NCBI GenBank assembly: GCA_039808885.1
Contig: JBDHTX010000021.1
Coordinates: forward strand, 1-64,000
Direction of reading: 5' to 3'
DNA length: 64,000 nt
From: Dongia_A sp039808885
Lineage (GTDB): Bacteria > Pseudomonadota > Alphaproteobacteria > Dongiales > Dongiaceae
Positions 16,080 to 25,560 of the stretch are shown here, in pieces. The position numbers and the translations under genes are program-made. The notes beneath the pieces were generated by a model that made no database searches, was not told where the DNA came from, and saw only the letters and a list, made by a program, of their open reading frames with translations. Each line of letters opens with the position of its first letter. Position 1 is the stretch's first letter.

Positions 16080-17522
16080 ATGGCCGAGCACTTGCTGAAA
16101 TTCGTCAACCTGCCCAAGGCGATGCCGGACAAACGCGCGCCCGAGTCGCGGCGCGCCGACTTCCAGGAGATCTATGAGCGGTTCCGCCCGGCCGAGGCCA
16201 AGGCGCAGTCCAGCCGCTGCTCGCAATGCGGCGTGCCGTTCTGCCAGGTGCATTGCCCGCTGAACAACAACATCCCCGACTGGCTGAAGCTGACAGCCGA
16301 GGGGCGGCTGGAGGAGGCCTACGAGATCTCCGCCGCCACCAACACCTTCCCCGAGATCTGCGGCCGCATCTGCCCGCAGGACCGGCTCTGCGAAGGCAAT
16401 TGCGTGATCGAGCAATCCGGCCACGGCACCGTCACCATCGGCTCCATCGAGCGCTACATCACCGACACCGCCTTCGAGATGGGCTGGGTCAAGCCGATCA
16501 GGCCGGCGCGCGAGCTCAAGAGCTCCGTCGGTATTGTCGGCGCCGGCCCGGCCGGCCTCGCCGCGGCCGATGCGCTGCGCCGCAAGGGTCACCAGGTGAC
16601 GGTCTATGACCGCTATGACCGCGTCGGCGGGCTGATGATCTACGGCATCCCCGGCTTCAAGCTGGAGAAGCCCATCGTGCTGCGCCGCGCCGAGCAGCTG
16701 GCCGAGGCCGGCATCACGTTCAAGCTCGGCTTCGAATTGGGCCGCGACGGCACGCTCGCCGAACTGCGCCGGAAGCACGACGCCGTGCTGATCGCCACCG
16801 GCGTCTACAAGGCGCGCGAGATGAGCGGGCCGGGCAGTGGCCTCGACAACATCGTGCCGGCGCTCGCCTACCTCACCGCCAGCAACCGGGTGAGCCTCGG
16901 CGACGAGGTGGCGGAGTTCGAGTCCGGTGCCTTGAATGCCGCCGGCAAGCGCGTCGTCGTCATCGGCGGCGGCGATACGGCGATGGATTGCGTGCGCACC
17001 GCCGTGCGCCAAGGCGCGACCTCGGTGCACTGCATCTATCGCCGCGACCGCGCCAACATGCCGGGCTCGCAGCGCGAGGTGGGCCATGCCGAGGAAGAGG
17101 GCGTGCAATTCGTCTGGCAGGCGCAGCCCGAGGCCTTCATCGGCGATGCCGGCAACAAGGTGAGCGGCGTCATCTGCCACCGCATCCATCTCGGCCTGCC
17201 CGATGCGACCGGCCGGCAGACGCCGCAGGTCATCGACGGCTCCGGCTTCACCATCGAGGCCGATTTGGTGATCAAGGCGCTCGGCTTCGATCCCGAGGAC
17301 ATGGCGCGCGTGACCGGGAGCGGCGAGCTCGCGCTCACCAATTGGGGCACGGTCAAGATCGACTGGCGGACCTTGATGACCAACCAGCCGGGAATCTTCG
17401 CCGCCGGCGACATCGTGCGCGGCGCCTCGTTGGTGGTCTGGGCCATCCGCGACGGCCGCGACGCGGCGGCGGCGATCGACACGTACGTCACGCAATCCCG
17501 CGCCAAGCTGGCGGCGGAGTGA
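16080..17522 (+). CDS. gltD: Glutamate synthase [NADPH] small (beta) subunit
   Basis: 480 residues. The N-terminal cysteine clusters CSQCGVPFCQVHCP and CGRICPQDRLCEGNC bind the two 4Fe-4S centres. They are followed by the FAD-binding GIVGAGPAGLAAADALRRKG and the NADPH-binding VVVIGGGDTAMDC. The protein takes electrons from NADPH and passes them through FAD and the iron-sulfur centres to GltB. The ATG at 16080 gives a family-like MAEHLLKFVNLPK start. Normal length. It precedes gltB by 166 bases that contain a repeat element, an order (D before B) seen in other Rhodospirillales. Confidence 0.95.
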   Translation: MAEHLLKFVNLPKAMPDKRAPESRRADFQEIYERFRPAEAKAQSSRCSQCGVPFCQVHCPLNNNIPDWLKLTAEGRLEEAYEISAATNTFPEICGRICPQDRLCEGNCVIEQSGHGTVTIGSIERYITDTAFEMGWVKPIRPARELKSSVGIVGAGPAGLAAADALRRKGHQVTVYDRYDRVGGLMIYGIPGFKLEKPIVLRRAEQLAEAGITFKLGFELGRDGTLAELRRKHDAVLIATGVYKAREMSGPGSGLDNIVPALAYLTASNRVSLGDEVAEFESGALNAAGKRVVVIGGGDTAMDCVRTAVRQGATSVHCIYRRDRANMPGSQREVGHAEEEGVQFVWQAQPEAFIGDAGNKVSGVICHRIHLGLPDATGRQTPQVIDGSGFTIEADLVIKALGFDPEDMARVTGSGELALTNWGTVKIDWRTLMTNQPGIFAAGDIVRGASLVVWAIRDGRDAAAAIDTYVTQSRAKLAAE

Positions 17523-17552
17523 ACCCGGTGCGACAGACGCGCCCCTCCCCTT

Positions 17553-17654
17553 CGTCATGGTCGGACTTGGTCCGACCACCCACGAATTTCGTGGGGCAGC
17601 ATTCGGTGTTGGCAAGCAAACTCGTGGGTGGTCGCGCCAAGCACGACCATGACG
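17553..17654. repeat. Paired palindromic repeat element between gltD and gltB
   Basis: Two 32-base arms in inverted orientation, 17553-17584 and 17623-17654, match at 28 of 32 positions. Each arm is itself a hairpin: arm one has a perfect 8-bp stem (GGTCGGAC-TTG-GTCCGACC), arm two the same with one mismatch. The CGTCATGG...CTTGG...CCACG layout resembles the intergenic palindromes scattered through Rhizobiales and Rhodospirillales genomes. Confidence 0.8.
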
Positions 17655-17688
17655 ATGAATGAACAAGCCGGTTTCTTGAGGTTCAGCC

Positions 17689-20600
17689 ATGAGCAACTGG
17701 AACGAACAAGCCGCCCGCCTCGCCGCCACCGGCCTCTACGACCCGGCGGACGAGCACGATGCCTGCGGCGTCGGCCTCATCGCGGCCATCGACGGCGAGC
17801 CGCGGCGCGAGATCGTGCTGATGGGGATCGAGGCGCTGAAGTCGGTGTGGCACCGCGGCGCGGTCGATGCCGACGGCAAGACCGGCGATGGTGCGGGCAT
17901 CCATGTGCAGATCCCGCACGCCTTCTTCGAGGACTATGTCCGCAAGGTCGGCCAGGAGCTGAGCCCCGGCAAGCTCGGCATCGGCCAGGTGTTCCTGCCG
18001 CGCACCGATCTCGGCAAGCAGGAGACCTGCCGCGTTATCGTCGAGCGCGAGATCCTGAACTACGGCTACACCATCTATGGCTGGCGCCAGGTGCCGGTGA
18101 ATATCGGCGTCATCGGCGAGAAGGCCAACGCGACGCGCCCCGAGATCGAGCAGATCATGATCGCCAACTCGAAGGGCGCCAGCGAGGAGCAGTTCGAGAC
18201 CGACCTCTACGTGATCCGCCGCCGCATCGAGCGGGCGGCGGCCGAGGAAGGCATCGGCGAGCTCTATATCTGCTCCTTCTCCTGCCGCTCGGTCATCTAC
18301 AAGGGCATGTTCCTGGCCGAGCAGCTGACAGCCTTCTACCCGGACCTGCTGGACGAGCGCTTCGTCTCCAATTTCGCCGTCTATCACCAACGCTATTCGA
18401 CCAATACCTTCCCGACCTGGAACCTGGCGCAGCCCTTCCGCGTCATCGCCCATAACGGCGAGATCAACACGCTGAAGGGCAACATCAACTGGATGAAGGC
18501 GCATGAGACGCGGATGTATTCCGGCGTCTATGGCGAGCGCATGGCGGAGCTCAAACCCGTCATCCAGCCCGGCGGCTCGGATTCCGCGGCGCTCGACAAC
18601 GTGTTCGAGATCATGACCACGGAAGAGCGCCCACTGCCCATGGTGAAGTGCCTGCTGGTCCCCGATGTGTGGGACGGCCGCGCCGCCATGCCGCAGACCC
18701 ACAAGGATCTCTTCTCCTATTGCAACTCGGTGATGGAGCCGTGGGACGGGCCGGCCGCGATCTGCGGCTTCGCCGGCAACTGGGTGGTCGCCTTCACCGA
18801 CCGCAACGGCCTCAGGCCCTTGCGCTTCGCCATCACCAATGACGGCGTGCTGGTCGCAGGATCGGAAGCCGGCATGGTGAAGCTGGCCGAGGATCGCATC
18901 GCGCGGAAGGGCCGCCTCGGCCCCGGCCAGATGATCGGCATCAACCTGAACGAGGGCCGCTTCTACGGCCATACGGAGTTGATGGACAGCCTGGCCGGCA
19001 CCGCCGATTTCGGCGCCTGGGTCAAGAACATCACCGTCATCGACGACCTGCTGAAGAAGACCCGCGGCGAGCCGGCGAAATTCGGCAAGGAGACCCTGCG
19101 CCGCCGCCAGGTGGCCGCCGGGCTTTCCATGGAAGACCTCGAACTGGTGCTCCAGCCGATGGTGGAGGAGGCGAAGGAGGCAATCGTCTCCATGGGCGAC
19201 GACACGCCGCTCGCCATCCTCTCCGAGCAGTATCGCGGCTTGCACCACTTCTTCCGGCAGAATTTCAGCCAGGTCACCAACCCGCCCATCGACTCGCTCC
19301 GCGAGCAGCGGGTGATGAGCCTGAAGACGCGCCTCGGCAATCTCGGCAACGTGATGGACGAGGACGAGGGCCAGTGCCGGCTGCTCCAGCTCGATTCGCC
19401 GGTGCTGCTCACCGCCGAGTTCCAGGCCATGCGCGCCTATATGGGGCAATCGGCGGCGGAGATCGATTGCACCTTCGACCCCAAGGCCAGCGACCACGCT
19501 TTGCGCGACGCGATCCAGACGATCCGCCGCCAGGCGGAGGACGCGGTGCGCGGCGGCGCCACCCATGTGATCCTGTCCGACGAGCGTGCCGGGCCGGGCC
19601 GGGCGGCGATCCCGATGATCCTGGCGACCGGTGCCGTGCATGTGCATTTGCTGCGCCAGCAATTGCGCACCTTCACCTCGCTCAACGTGCGCTCCGGCGA
19701 ATGCCTGGACGTGCATCATTTCGCGGTGCTGGTCGGCGTCGGCGCGACCACGGTCAATGCCTATGTGGCCGAGGCCTCCATCGCCGACCGCCAGGCGCGC
19801 GGCCTGTTCGGCAAGCTCGACCTCGACGATTGCCTCGACCGCTTCCGCGAGGCGGTGGACCAGGGCCTGCTCAAGGTGATGAGCAAGATGGGCATCGCCG
19901 TCGTCTCCTCCTATCGCGGCGGCGCCAATTTCGAGGCGCTCGGCCTGTCGCGCACGCTGGTGGCCGAGTATTTCCCGGCCATGCCCTCGCGCATCTCCGG
20001 CATCGGCATGACCGGCATTCAGAAGCGCGTCTCGGCCTTGCATGCCCGCGCCTGGAACCCGGACGCCATCGCGCTGCCGATCGGCGGCTTCTACAAGTAT
20101 CGCAAGGGCGGCGAGACCCATGCCTGGGCGGCCGATGCGATCCACACCCTGCAATCGGCGGTCAGCAGCGAATCCTACCAGGCCTTCAAGCGCTACAGCG
20201 AGATGATCGCCAAGGCGCCGCCAGTTGCTCTGCGCGATTTGATGGATTTCGTGCCGACCGGGCATTCGATCTCCATCGACGAGGTCGAGAGCATCACCGA
20301 GATCCGCAAGCGCTTCGTCACGCCGGGCATGTCGCTGGGCGCCTTGTCGCCCGAGGCGCACGGCACGCTCAACATCGCCATGAACCGCATCGGCGCCAAG
20401 TCGGACAGCGGCGAGGGCGGCGAGGACCCGGCGCGCTTCAAGCCGCGCGCCAATGGCGACAACGAGAATTCCGCGATCAAGCAGATCGCCTCCGGCCGCT
20501 TCGGCGTCACCGCCGAATACCTCGCCAATTGCCGCGAGATCGAGATCAAGGTGGCGCAGGGCGCGAAACCCGGCGAAGGCGGCCAGCTTCCCGCCTTCAA

Positions 20601-22200
20601 GGTGACCCTGGAGATCGCCAAGCTGCGTCATGCCACGCCCGGCGTGTCGCTCATCTCGCCGCCGCCGCATCACGACATCTATTCGATCGAGGACCTGGCG
20701 CAGCTGATCTATGACCTAAAGCAGATCAACCCCACCGCCAAGGTCTGCGTGAAGCTGGTCGCGCGCTCCGGCATCGGCACCATCGCCGCCGGCGTCGCCA
20801 AGGCCAAGGCCGACGTGATCCTGATCTCCGGCCATGTCGGCGGCACCGGCGCCTCGCCGCATACCTCGATCAAGTATGCCGGCATCCCCTGGGAGATGGG
20901 CCTGGCCGAGGCGCATCAGGTGCTGACCTTGAACCGCCTGCGCCACCGCGTACGGCTGCGCACCGATGGCGGCTTGAAGACCGGCCGCGACGTGGTCATC
21001 GCCGCGATCCTCGGCGCTGAGGAATTCGGCATCGGCACCGCGTCCCTGGTCGCCATGGGCTGCATCATGGTGCGGCAGTGCCATTCGAATACCTGCCCGG
21101 TGGGTGTGTGCACCCAGGACCCGAAGCTGCGCGCGAAATTCACCGGCAGCCCGGAGAAGGTGGTCAACCTGTTCAGCTTCATCGCCGAAGAGGTGCGCGA
21201 GGTGCTGGCGTCCCTCGGCTATCGCACCTTGAACGAGGTGATCGGCCGCACCGAGTTGCTGGAGCAGGTCAGCCGCGGCGCCGCCGATCTCGACGATCTC
21301 GACCTCAATCCGCTGCTCTCGCAGGCCGATCCCGGCGACCAGGCGCGCTATTGCACGCTCGAAGGGCGCAACGAGGTGCCCGACACGCTCGACGCCAAGA
21401 TGGTCGAGGATGCCAAGCCGCTCTTCGAGGCGGGCGAGAAGATGCAGCTGCAATACAACATCCGGAACACCTACCGCGCCATCGGAACGCGGCTCTCGGC
21501 GCATATCACCCGGCGCTTCGGCATGACCGGCTTGAAGCCGAATCACCTCACGGTGCGGCTCCGGGGCTCCGCCGGGCAGTCGCTCGGCGCCTTCGCGGTG
21601 CAGGGCGTGAAGCTGGAGGTGTTCGGCGACGCCAACGACTATGTCGGCAAGGGGCTGTCGGGCGGTACCATCGTGGTGCGCCAATTGCCGTCCTCGAAGC
21701 TCAACAGCAACGAGAACACCATCATCGGCAACACCGTGCTCTACGGCGCCACGGCGGGCAAGCTGTTCGCGGCGGGCCAGGCCGGCGAGCGCTTCGCCGT
21801 GCGCAATTCGGGCGCCGAGGTGGTGGTCGAGGGCTGCGGCTCCAACGGCTGCGAATACATGACCGGCGGCACCGCGGTGATCCTGGGCCGGGTCGGCGAC
21901 AATTTCGCCGCCGGCATGTCGGGCGGCATGGCCTTCGTCTATGACGCGGCGGATTCCTTCCCGCTCTTCGCCAATCCCGGCTCGGTGATCTGGCAGCGGC
22001 TCGAATCCCGCCACTGGGAGGAGCGGCTGCGCGACCTGATCGAGGAGCACGCGGAAGAGACGCAATCGCGCTTCGCCCGCCAGCTGCTCAACGACTGGAT
22101 GCTGGAGCGCGGCAAGTTCTGGCAGGTGGCGCCGAAGGAAATGCTCGACAAGCTCACCCACCCGCTGAGCGACGCGCGCGGCGCGATCTCCGCCGAATAG
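17689..22200 (+). CDS. gltB: Glutamate synthase [NADPH] large (alpha) subunit
   Basis: 1503 residues. A 25-residue propeptide ends before Cys26 (HDACGVGLIA), the nucleophile of the type II glutamine amidotransferase domain (to about residue 430). A central domain, the FMN-binding synthase domain (VGGTGASPHTSIKYAGIPWE, then the 3Fe-4S ligands in CHSNTCPVGVC) and the C-terminal GXGXG beta-helix follow. It makes two glutamates from glutamine and 2-oxoglutarate, channelling ammonia about 30 angstroms. Full length. With gltD it forms the main ammonia-assimilation step together with glutamine synthetase (outside the window). Confidence 0.97.
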   Translation: MSNWNEQAARLAATGLYDPADEHDACGVGLIAAIDGEPRREIVLMGIEALKSVWHRGAVDADGKTGDGAGIHVQIPHAFFEDYVRKVGQELSPGKLGIGQVFLPRTDLGKQETCRVIVEREILNYGYTIYGWRQVPVNIGVIGEKANATRPEIEQIMIANSKGASEEQFETDLYVIRRRIERAAAEEGIGELYICSFSCRSVIYKGMFLAEQLTAFYPDLLDERFVSNFAVYHQRYSTNTFPTWNLAQPFRVIAHNGEINTLKGNINWMKAHETRMYSGVYGERMAELKPVIQPGGSDSAALDNVFEIMTTEERPLPMVKCLLVPDVWDGRAAMPQTHKDLFSYCNSVMEPWDGPAAICGFAGNWVVAFTDRNGLRPLRFAITNDGVLVAGSEAGMVKLAEDRIARKGRLGPGQMIGINLNEGRFYGHTELMDSLAGTADFGAWVKNITVIDDLLKKTRGEPAKFGKETLRRRQVAAGLSMEDLELVLQPMVEEAKEAIVSMGDDTPLAILSEQYRGLHHFFRQNFSQVTNPPIDSLREQRVMSLKTRLGNLGNVMDEDEGQCRLLQLDSPVLLTAEFQAMRAYMGQSAAEIDCTFDPKASDHALRDAIQTIRRQAEDAVRGGATHVILSDERAGPGRAAIPMILATGAVHVHLLRQQLRTFTSLNVRSGECLDVHHFAVLVGVGATTVNAYVAEASIADRQARGLFGKLDLDDCLDRFREAVDQGLLKVMSKMGIAVVSSYRGGANFEALGLSRTLVAEYFPAMPSRISGIGMTGIQKRVSALHARAWNPDAIALPIGGFYKYRKGGETHAWAADAIHTLQSAVSSESYQAFKRYSEMIAKAPPVALRDLMDFVPTGHSISIDEVESITEIRKRFVTPGMSLGALSPEAHGTLNIAMNRIGAKSDSGEGGEDPARFKPRANGDNENSAIKQIASGRFGVTAEYLANCREIEIKVAQGAKPGEGGQLPAFKVTLEIAKLRHATPGVSLISPPPHHDIYSIEDLAQLIYDLKQINPTAKVCVKLVARSGIGTIAAGVAKAKADVILISGHVGGTGASPHTSIKYAGIPWEMGLAEAHQVLTLNRLRHRVRLRTDGGLKTGRDVVIAAILGAEEFGIGTASLVAMGCIMVRQCHSNTCPVGVCTQDPKLRAKFTGSPEKVVNLFSFIAEEVREVLASLGYRTLNEVIGRTELLEQVSRGAADLDDLDLNPLLSQADPGDQARYCTLEGRNEVPDTLDAKMVEDAKPLFEAGEKMQLQYNIRNTYRAIGTRLSAHITRRFGMTGLKPNHLTVRLRGSAGQSLGAFAVQGVKLEVFGDANDYVGKGLSGGTIVVRQLPSSKLNSNENTIIGNTVLYGATAGKLFAAGQAGERFAVRNSGAEVVVEGCGSNGCEYMTGGTAVILGRVGDNFAAGMSGGMAFVYDAADSFPLFANPGSVIWQRLESRHWEERLRDLIEEHAEETQSRFARQLLNDWMLERGKFWQVAPKEMLDKLTHPLSDARGAISAE

Positions 22201-22202
22201 CG

Positions 22203-22745
22203 ATGAACGCGCCGGTCCTGATCATTCCCGGCCTCGGCGGTTCCGGGCCGGAGCATTGGCAGAGCCTGTGGCAGGCGAAGCTGCCCGGCGCAGTGCGGGT
22301 GGAGCAGGATGATTGGGACAGGCCGGACCGCGCCGGCTGGATCGCCAGGCTCGATGCCGCCATCGCCGCCGCCAAGGCGCCGCCGGTCCTGGTGGCGCAC
22401 AGCCTGTCCTGCGCCCTGGTCGCGCATTGGGCGGAAGCGCATCGCCGGCGGGTCCACGGCGCATTGCTGGTCGGCCCAGCCGATGTCGATTCCGACGCGC
22501 ATACGCCGCCCGAGGCGCATGTGTTCCGCCCGATGCCGACGGCGCACCTGCCCTTCCCCAGCATCGTCGCCGCCAGCCGCGACGACCCCTATGTCGCCTT
22601 CGACCGTGCCGCGCATTTCGCCAAGGCCTGGGGCGCCGAACTGTTCGACGCGGGCAAGGCCGGGCACATCAACACCTCGGCCGGCTACGGCGCGTGGAAA
22701 GCCGGCGAAGTTCTGCTGGCGCGCCTGCGCGGGGCGCCAGCTTGA
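22203..22745 (+). CDS. RBBP9/YdeN-type serine hydrolase
   Basis: 180 residues, starting two bases after the gltB stop. The alpha/beta-hydrolase core is small: oxyanion strand APVLIIPGLGGSGPEHWQSL, nucleophile Ser in VAHSLSCALVAHW, acid in SRDDPYVAFD and His in KAGHINTSAG. This is the RBBP9/YdeN arrangement. Substrate unknown. Its tight spacing to gltB indicates co-transcription, though no functional link is known. Convergent with the M48 protease gene (6 bases). Confidence 0.88.
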   Translation: MNAPVLIIPGLGGSGPEHWQSLWQAKLPGAVRVEQDDWDRPDRAGWIARLDAAIAAAKAPPVLVAHSLSCALVAHWAEAHRRRVHGALLVGPADVDSDAHTPPEAHVFRPMPTAHLPFPSIVAASRDDPYVAFDRAAHFAKAWGAELFDAGKAGHINTSAGYGAWKAGEVLLARLRGAPA

Positions 22746-22751
22746 AAGCGG

Positions 22752-23561
22752 TCAATCGGGGTCGGGCAGCAGATCGCCCGAGCCTCTGACCTCCTTCACC
22801 GCCTTGTCCCAGGCGACGATGCGTTCGGGCCCGGCTGGATGCGTGTCGAGCAGCGAGGCGTGCGACTTGTCGCTCATCTTTGCGAGGACCACCCAGACCT
22901 TGCCGGCCTCGTCCAGATCGTATTCGGCCCGCGCCAGAATATAGGCGGCGAAGAGATCGGCTTCCCGCTCCTGCGATTTCGAATAGCTGATGGCGCCGAT
23001 CTGGGCGCCGAGCTGCATGGACTGCTGCACCGCCTGGCCACCGGAATTGTTGTAGTCATAGGCAGGGTCGTAGCCGCTCGCTGCCATCGCCGCGCCCATG
23101 AGCAATCCGCCGATCACGGCACCGATGCCCGCGTTCCTCTGCTTCTCCGCGATATGGTTGCCAAGATGATGGCCGATCTCGTGAGCCACCACGGCGGCGA
23201 CCTCCTCATCGCTGTCGAGATAGCGCAGCAGGCCACGGAGGACGTGGATGCGGTTCTTGCCCTCCGCATAGGCGTTGACCTCGTCATCCTGGTCATAGGT
23301 GATGTCGAACCAGCAAGGCGAGACGTCGGATTGGCGGCACAGCGGACCAAGGTTTTCGCCCAACCGGCTGGCCACGCGCGCAACCATTGCGCGGTTCTCC
23401 GCATCGGAGCGAGCGTTGCTGGGCAGGCTCGCGCTGCTGCCCTCGATCACCAGCGCCGCATGGTCGACTTCCGCCGCGGTGAACTGCGGCAGCTTGAAAT
23501 CGGCGCCAGCGCAACCCGCCAGCAGCAAGGCGGCGAGCGCGGCAAAGGCGTGTAGCCGCAT
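22752..23561 (-). CDS. M48 family zinc metalloprotease, lipoprotein
   Basis: 269 residues. The signal peptide ends in the lipobox LLAGC (Cys17), so the mature protein should be lipid-anchored in the periplasm or outer membrane. The catalytic HEIGHHLGNH (127-136) supplies two zinc His and the Glu; the third ligand Glu is probably in SQEREADLFAAYILARA. The style is that of LoiP/YcaL peptidases, which degrade misfolded envelope proteins. Monocistronic; its start faces the neighbouring minus-strand gene 81 bases upstream. Confidence 0.9.
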   Translation of the reverse strand: MRLHAFAALAALLLAGCAGADFKLPQFTAAEVDHAALVIEGSSASLPSNARSDAENRAMVARVASRLGENLGPLCRQSDVSPCWFDITYDQDDEVNAYAEGKNRIHVLRGLLRYLDSDEEVAAVVAHEIGHHLGNHIAEKQRNAGIGAVIGGLLMGAAMAASGYDPAYDYNNSGGQAVQQSMQLGAQIGAISYSKSQEREADLFAAYILARAEYDLDEAGKVWVVLAKMSDKSHASLLDTHPAGPERIVAWDKAVKEVRGSGDLLPDPD

Positions 23562-23642
23562 GAGACCCTCCCCGAAACAGGCACGCAGCGTCTATCGCGC
23601 TTTTTGATTGTTGCAAATCCTATCGACAACTGAAAGTTTCAG

Positions 23643-24260
23643 TCAAGGGGCGGCGGGCGCTGGAAAGCCCGCGTACCACTCCGCGTGAGAGCCGGCGTGG
23701 TTTGCCATGCCGGGCCTGGTCAGGCAGCCGCGCGGGGCGATGAAGGAATCGATGCGCCGGCGCGGGCGCTCCTGCCATTGGATGTTGAAGGCGCAGAGCT
23801 TCGGATAGAACTCCAGGTGCCCGTAGGGCAGATGGTCGTGGATCCACCAGGCCAATGCCCGCCAATCCGCCCCCGCCCGGTAGCGGTCGGCGAACCAGGG
23901 CAGCACGATGCAGGCCGCCGCCCCCATGCATCCGTCGAGGTCCAGCAGATCCCAGACGTGATAGGCCGCGTTCACCCGGATGCTGCCGCATTCGCGGCGC
24001 TTGTGTCCGAACGCGGTCACCTCGCCCGAACGATAGCCGGAGCGGAGCGCGACCCGCCCGAAAGCGTCCTGCAGGGGTTCCAGCAAGGTCTCGCAGAGCT
24101 GCCGGCCCGCCGCGATGGCGAGATCGGGGTTCTCCGGCAGGTTGGGCAGGCCGTGGAAACCGGCGATCTCCGAAAAGAGGAAATCGCGCATGAAGAAATT
24201 GGCCGAGAGCCGCACCCGGCCGAAATCCTCCAGCGCCTTCATCGATTGTGGCTTGCGCAT
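23643..24260 (-). CDS. Conserved protein, resembles peptidase M15 / D-Ala-D-Ala carboxypeptidase fold
   Basis: 205 residues, no signal peptide or membrane helix. RVALRSGYRSGEVTAFG and NAAYHVWDLLDLDGCMGAAA resemble the RSGYRS and Zn-binding S/H-x-x-x-G-x-A regions of M15A-type proteins, but the canonical SxHxxGxAxD pattern is not intact: a His is present (AAYHVWD) while the expected Asp sits in another position. It may be an inactive or altered relative. Also notable are FMRDFLFSEIAGFHGLPNLP at the N-terminus. The reaction is unassigned. Confidence 0.6.
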   Translation of the reverse strand: MRKPQSMKALEDFGRVRLSANFFMRDFLFSEIAGFHGLPNLPENPDLAIAAGRQLCETLLEPLQDAFGRVALRSGYRSGEVTAFGHKRRECGSIRVNAAYHVWDLLDLDGCMGAAACIVLPWFADRYRAGADWRALAWWIHDHLPYGHLEFYPKLCAFNIQWQERPRRRIDSFIAPRGCLTRPGMANHAGSHAEWYAGFPAPAAP

Positions 24261-24376
24261 CCCGTCCTCCGTCCGCGAGGGGCGCAGTCTGGACTGGGTC
24301 CGCGCCGGAACCTGGCGGGAGTTGCCAGGAAACCGCCACGCGCTATAACCCGCCGGACTTTCGGGAGAGATGCCGC

Positions 24377-24904
24377 ATGTCGACGCTCGATGTCATCATC
24401 CGGCCGGCGCAGTCCGCCGACCGCGATTTCATGTTCGGCTTGGCGCCGCGCCTGGCCGGGGTCGCCGGCCTGCCCTGGCATGCGGTGAGCGACCTGGTCG
24501 CCTTCCAGCATCGCTACATGAAGCTGGCTTTCGCCCGGCCCAAGGACGAGATCGTCACCCTGATCGCCGAGGACCAGAGCGGCGCGCCGCTCGGCTTCGT
24601 GCATGCCGAGGCCTCGACCGATTCGGTCACCCTCGAGCCCTGCGGCTATGTGACGGTCCTGGCGACGGTGGCGGCGGCGGAGGGCAAGGGCGTCGCCCAG
24701 GCCCTGATGCAGGGCGTCGAGGACTGGGCGCGGGGCAAGGGCTTCCGCCTGATCGGCCTCGACGTCTTCGCCAACAACCAGCGGGCGCGGGCGTTCTACC
24801 GGCGCATGGGCTACGCGGAGGATTCGCTGCGCCTTACCAAGCCGCTTGGACCGAAATCGATCGAACCAAAGCCGTCCGAACCCGGGCCGAAGGAACGGCC
24901 ATGA
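24377..24904 (+). CDS. GNAT-family N-acetyltransferase
   Basis: 175 residues. DVIIRPAQSADRDFMFGLAP opens a typical GNAT fold; the acetyl-CoA loop is VAAAEGKGVAQALMQ (a Q/R-G-x-G-A-like motif) and motif B is NNQRARAFYRRMGYAE. The C-terminal 20 residues are a Lys/Pro/Glu tail without structure. The start at 24377 follows GGGAGAGAT and matches the conserved MSTLDVIIR beginning; the frame is open for 43 codons further upstream. Its TGA overlaps the ATG of the phosphatase gene (ATGA), so the two are coupled. Confidence 0.88.
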   Translation: MSTLDVIIRPAQSADRDFMFGLAPRLAGVAGLPWHAVSDLVAFQHRYMKLAFARPKDEIVTLIAEDQSGAPLGFVHAEASTDSVTLEPCGYVTVLATVAAAEGKGVAQALMQGVEDWARGKGFRLIGLDVFANNQRARAFYRRMGYAEDSLRLTKPLGPKSIEPKPSEPGPKERP

Positions 24905-25455
24905 TCACCCGCCGCGGCTTCTGGTTCCTGCGCCATGGCCAGACGGATTGGAACGGCAGCGGCCGCTGGCAGGGCCGCACCGACGTGCCGCTGAATGCGC
25001 TGGGCGAGCAGCAGGCGCGGGCGGCCGGGCCAATGCTGCGCGATGCCGGGATCGAGCTCATCTGCACCAGCCCGCTGCAGCGGGCGCGGCGCACCGCCGA
25101 ACTGGTCGCCGAGGCCCTGAACCTGCCGGTGGTCGCGGTGGCCGGGCTGGAGGAATTCGATGTCGGCCCCTATGAGGGCCGCACCGAGGGCCATTGGCTC
25201 GCCCCCTGGCACGCCGACGCGGAGGTGCCCGGGGTGGAATCCTTCCCCGCGTTCCGGCAGCGTGTCGCCGCCGCCGTGAATGGCGCCTTGGGTCACCCGG
25301 GCGAAGTGCTGGTGGTCGCCCATGGCGGGGTCTTCTGGGCCCTGGAACGGCTGTGCGGCGCCCCCGGCCTCAGCCGGCTCGCCAATTGCGCGCCGGTGCG
25401 CCTGGACCCGTCGGGCGAGGCGGCTTGGCGCATCGAGAAGTCCATTGATTCTTAA
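24901..25455 (+). CDS. Histidine phosphatase (phosphoglycerate mutase superfamily)
   Basis: 184 residues. The phosphohistidine motif LRHGQTDWN and the second core TSPLQRARRTAELVAEAL, plus LVVAHGGVFWALERL, identify the branch-1 histidine phosphatase superfamily. The small size and absence of mutase insertions suggest a phosphatase (cobalamin or sugar-phosphate type) rather than a glycolytic mutase. Translation is coupled to the upstream GNAT gene by a four-base overlap, so the two may act on the same small molecule. Confidence 0.9.
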   Translation: MITRRGFWFLRHGQTDWNGSGRWQGRTDVPLNALGEQQARAAGPMLRDAGIELICTSPLQRARRTAELVAEALNLPVVAVAGLEEFDVGPYEGRTEGHWLAPWHADAEVPGVESFPAFRQRVAAAVNGALGHPGEVLVVAHGGVFWALERLCGAPGLSRLANCAPVRLDPSGEAAWRIEKSIDS

Positions 25456-25466
25456 GAGAAATTCGG

Positions 25467-25502
25467 CACCCCCTCCATCCGTATGAGGGGGGTGAGCTTT
25501 CT
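25467..25502 (+). terminator. Possible terminator after the histidine phosphatase gene
   Basis: CACCCCCTC (25467-25475) pairs with GAGGGGGGTG (25485-25494) across a nine-base loop, with a short AGCTTTC tail. The T-run is weak, so efficiency is uncertain. It lies 11 bases after the stop codon. Confidence 0.5.
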
Positions 25503-25560
25503 GCACAATATGTCGCAGGCCCGCGCGGCCCCATAGTTCTTCCAGCGTAACCCGGAGGAA

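Noticed and set aside
17683..20673. A 996-codon minus-strand open frame opposite gltB
   Set aside because: It is a GC-driven antisense frame of gltB; the translation has no recognisable domain.
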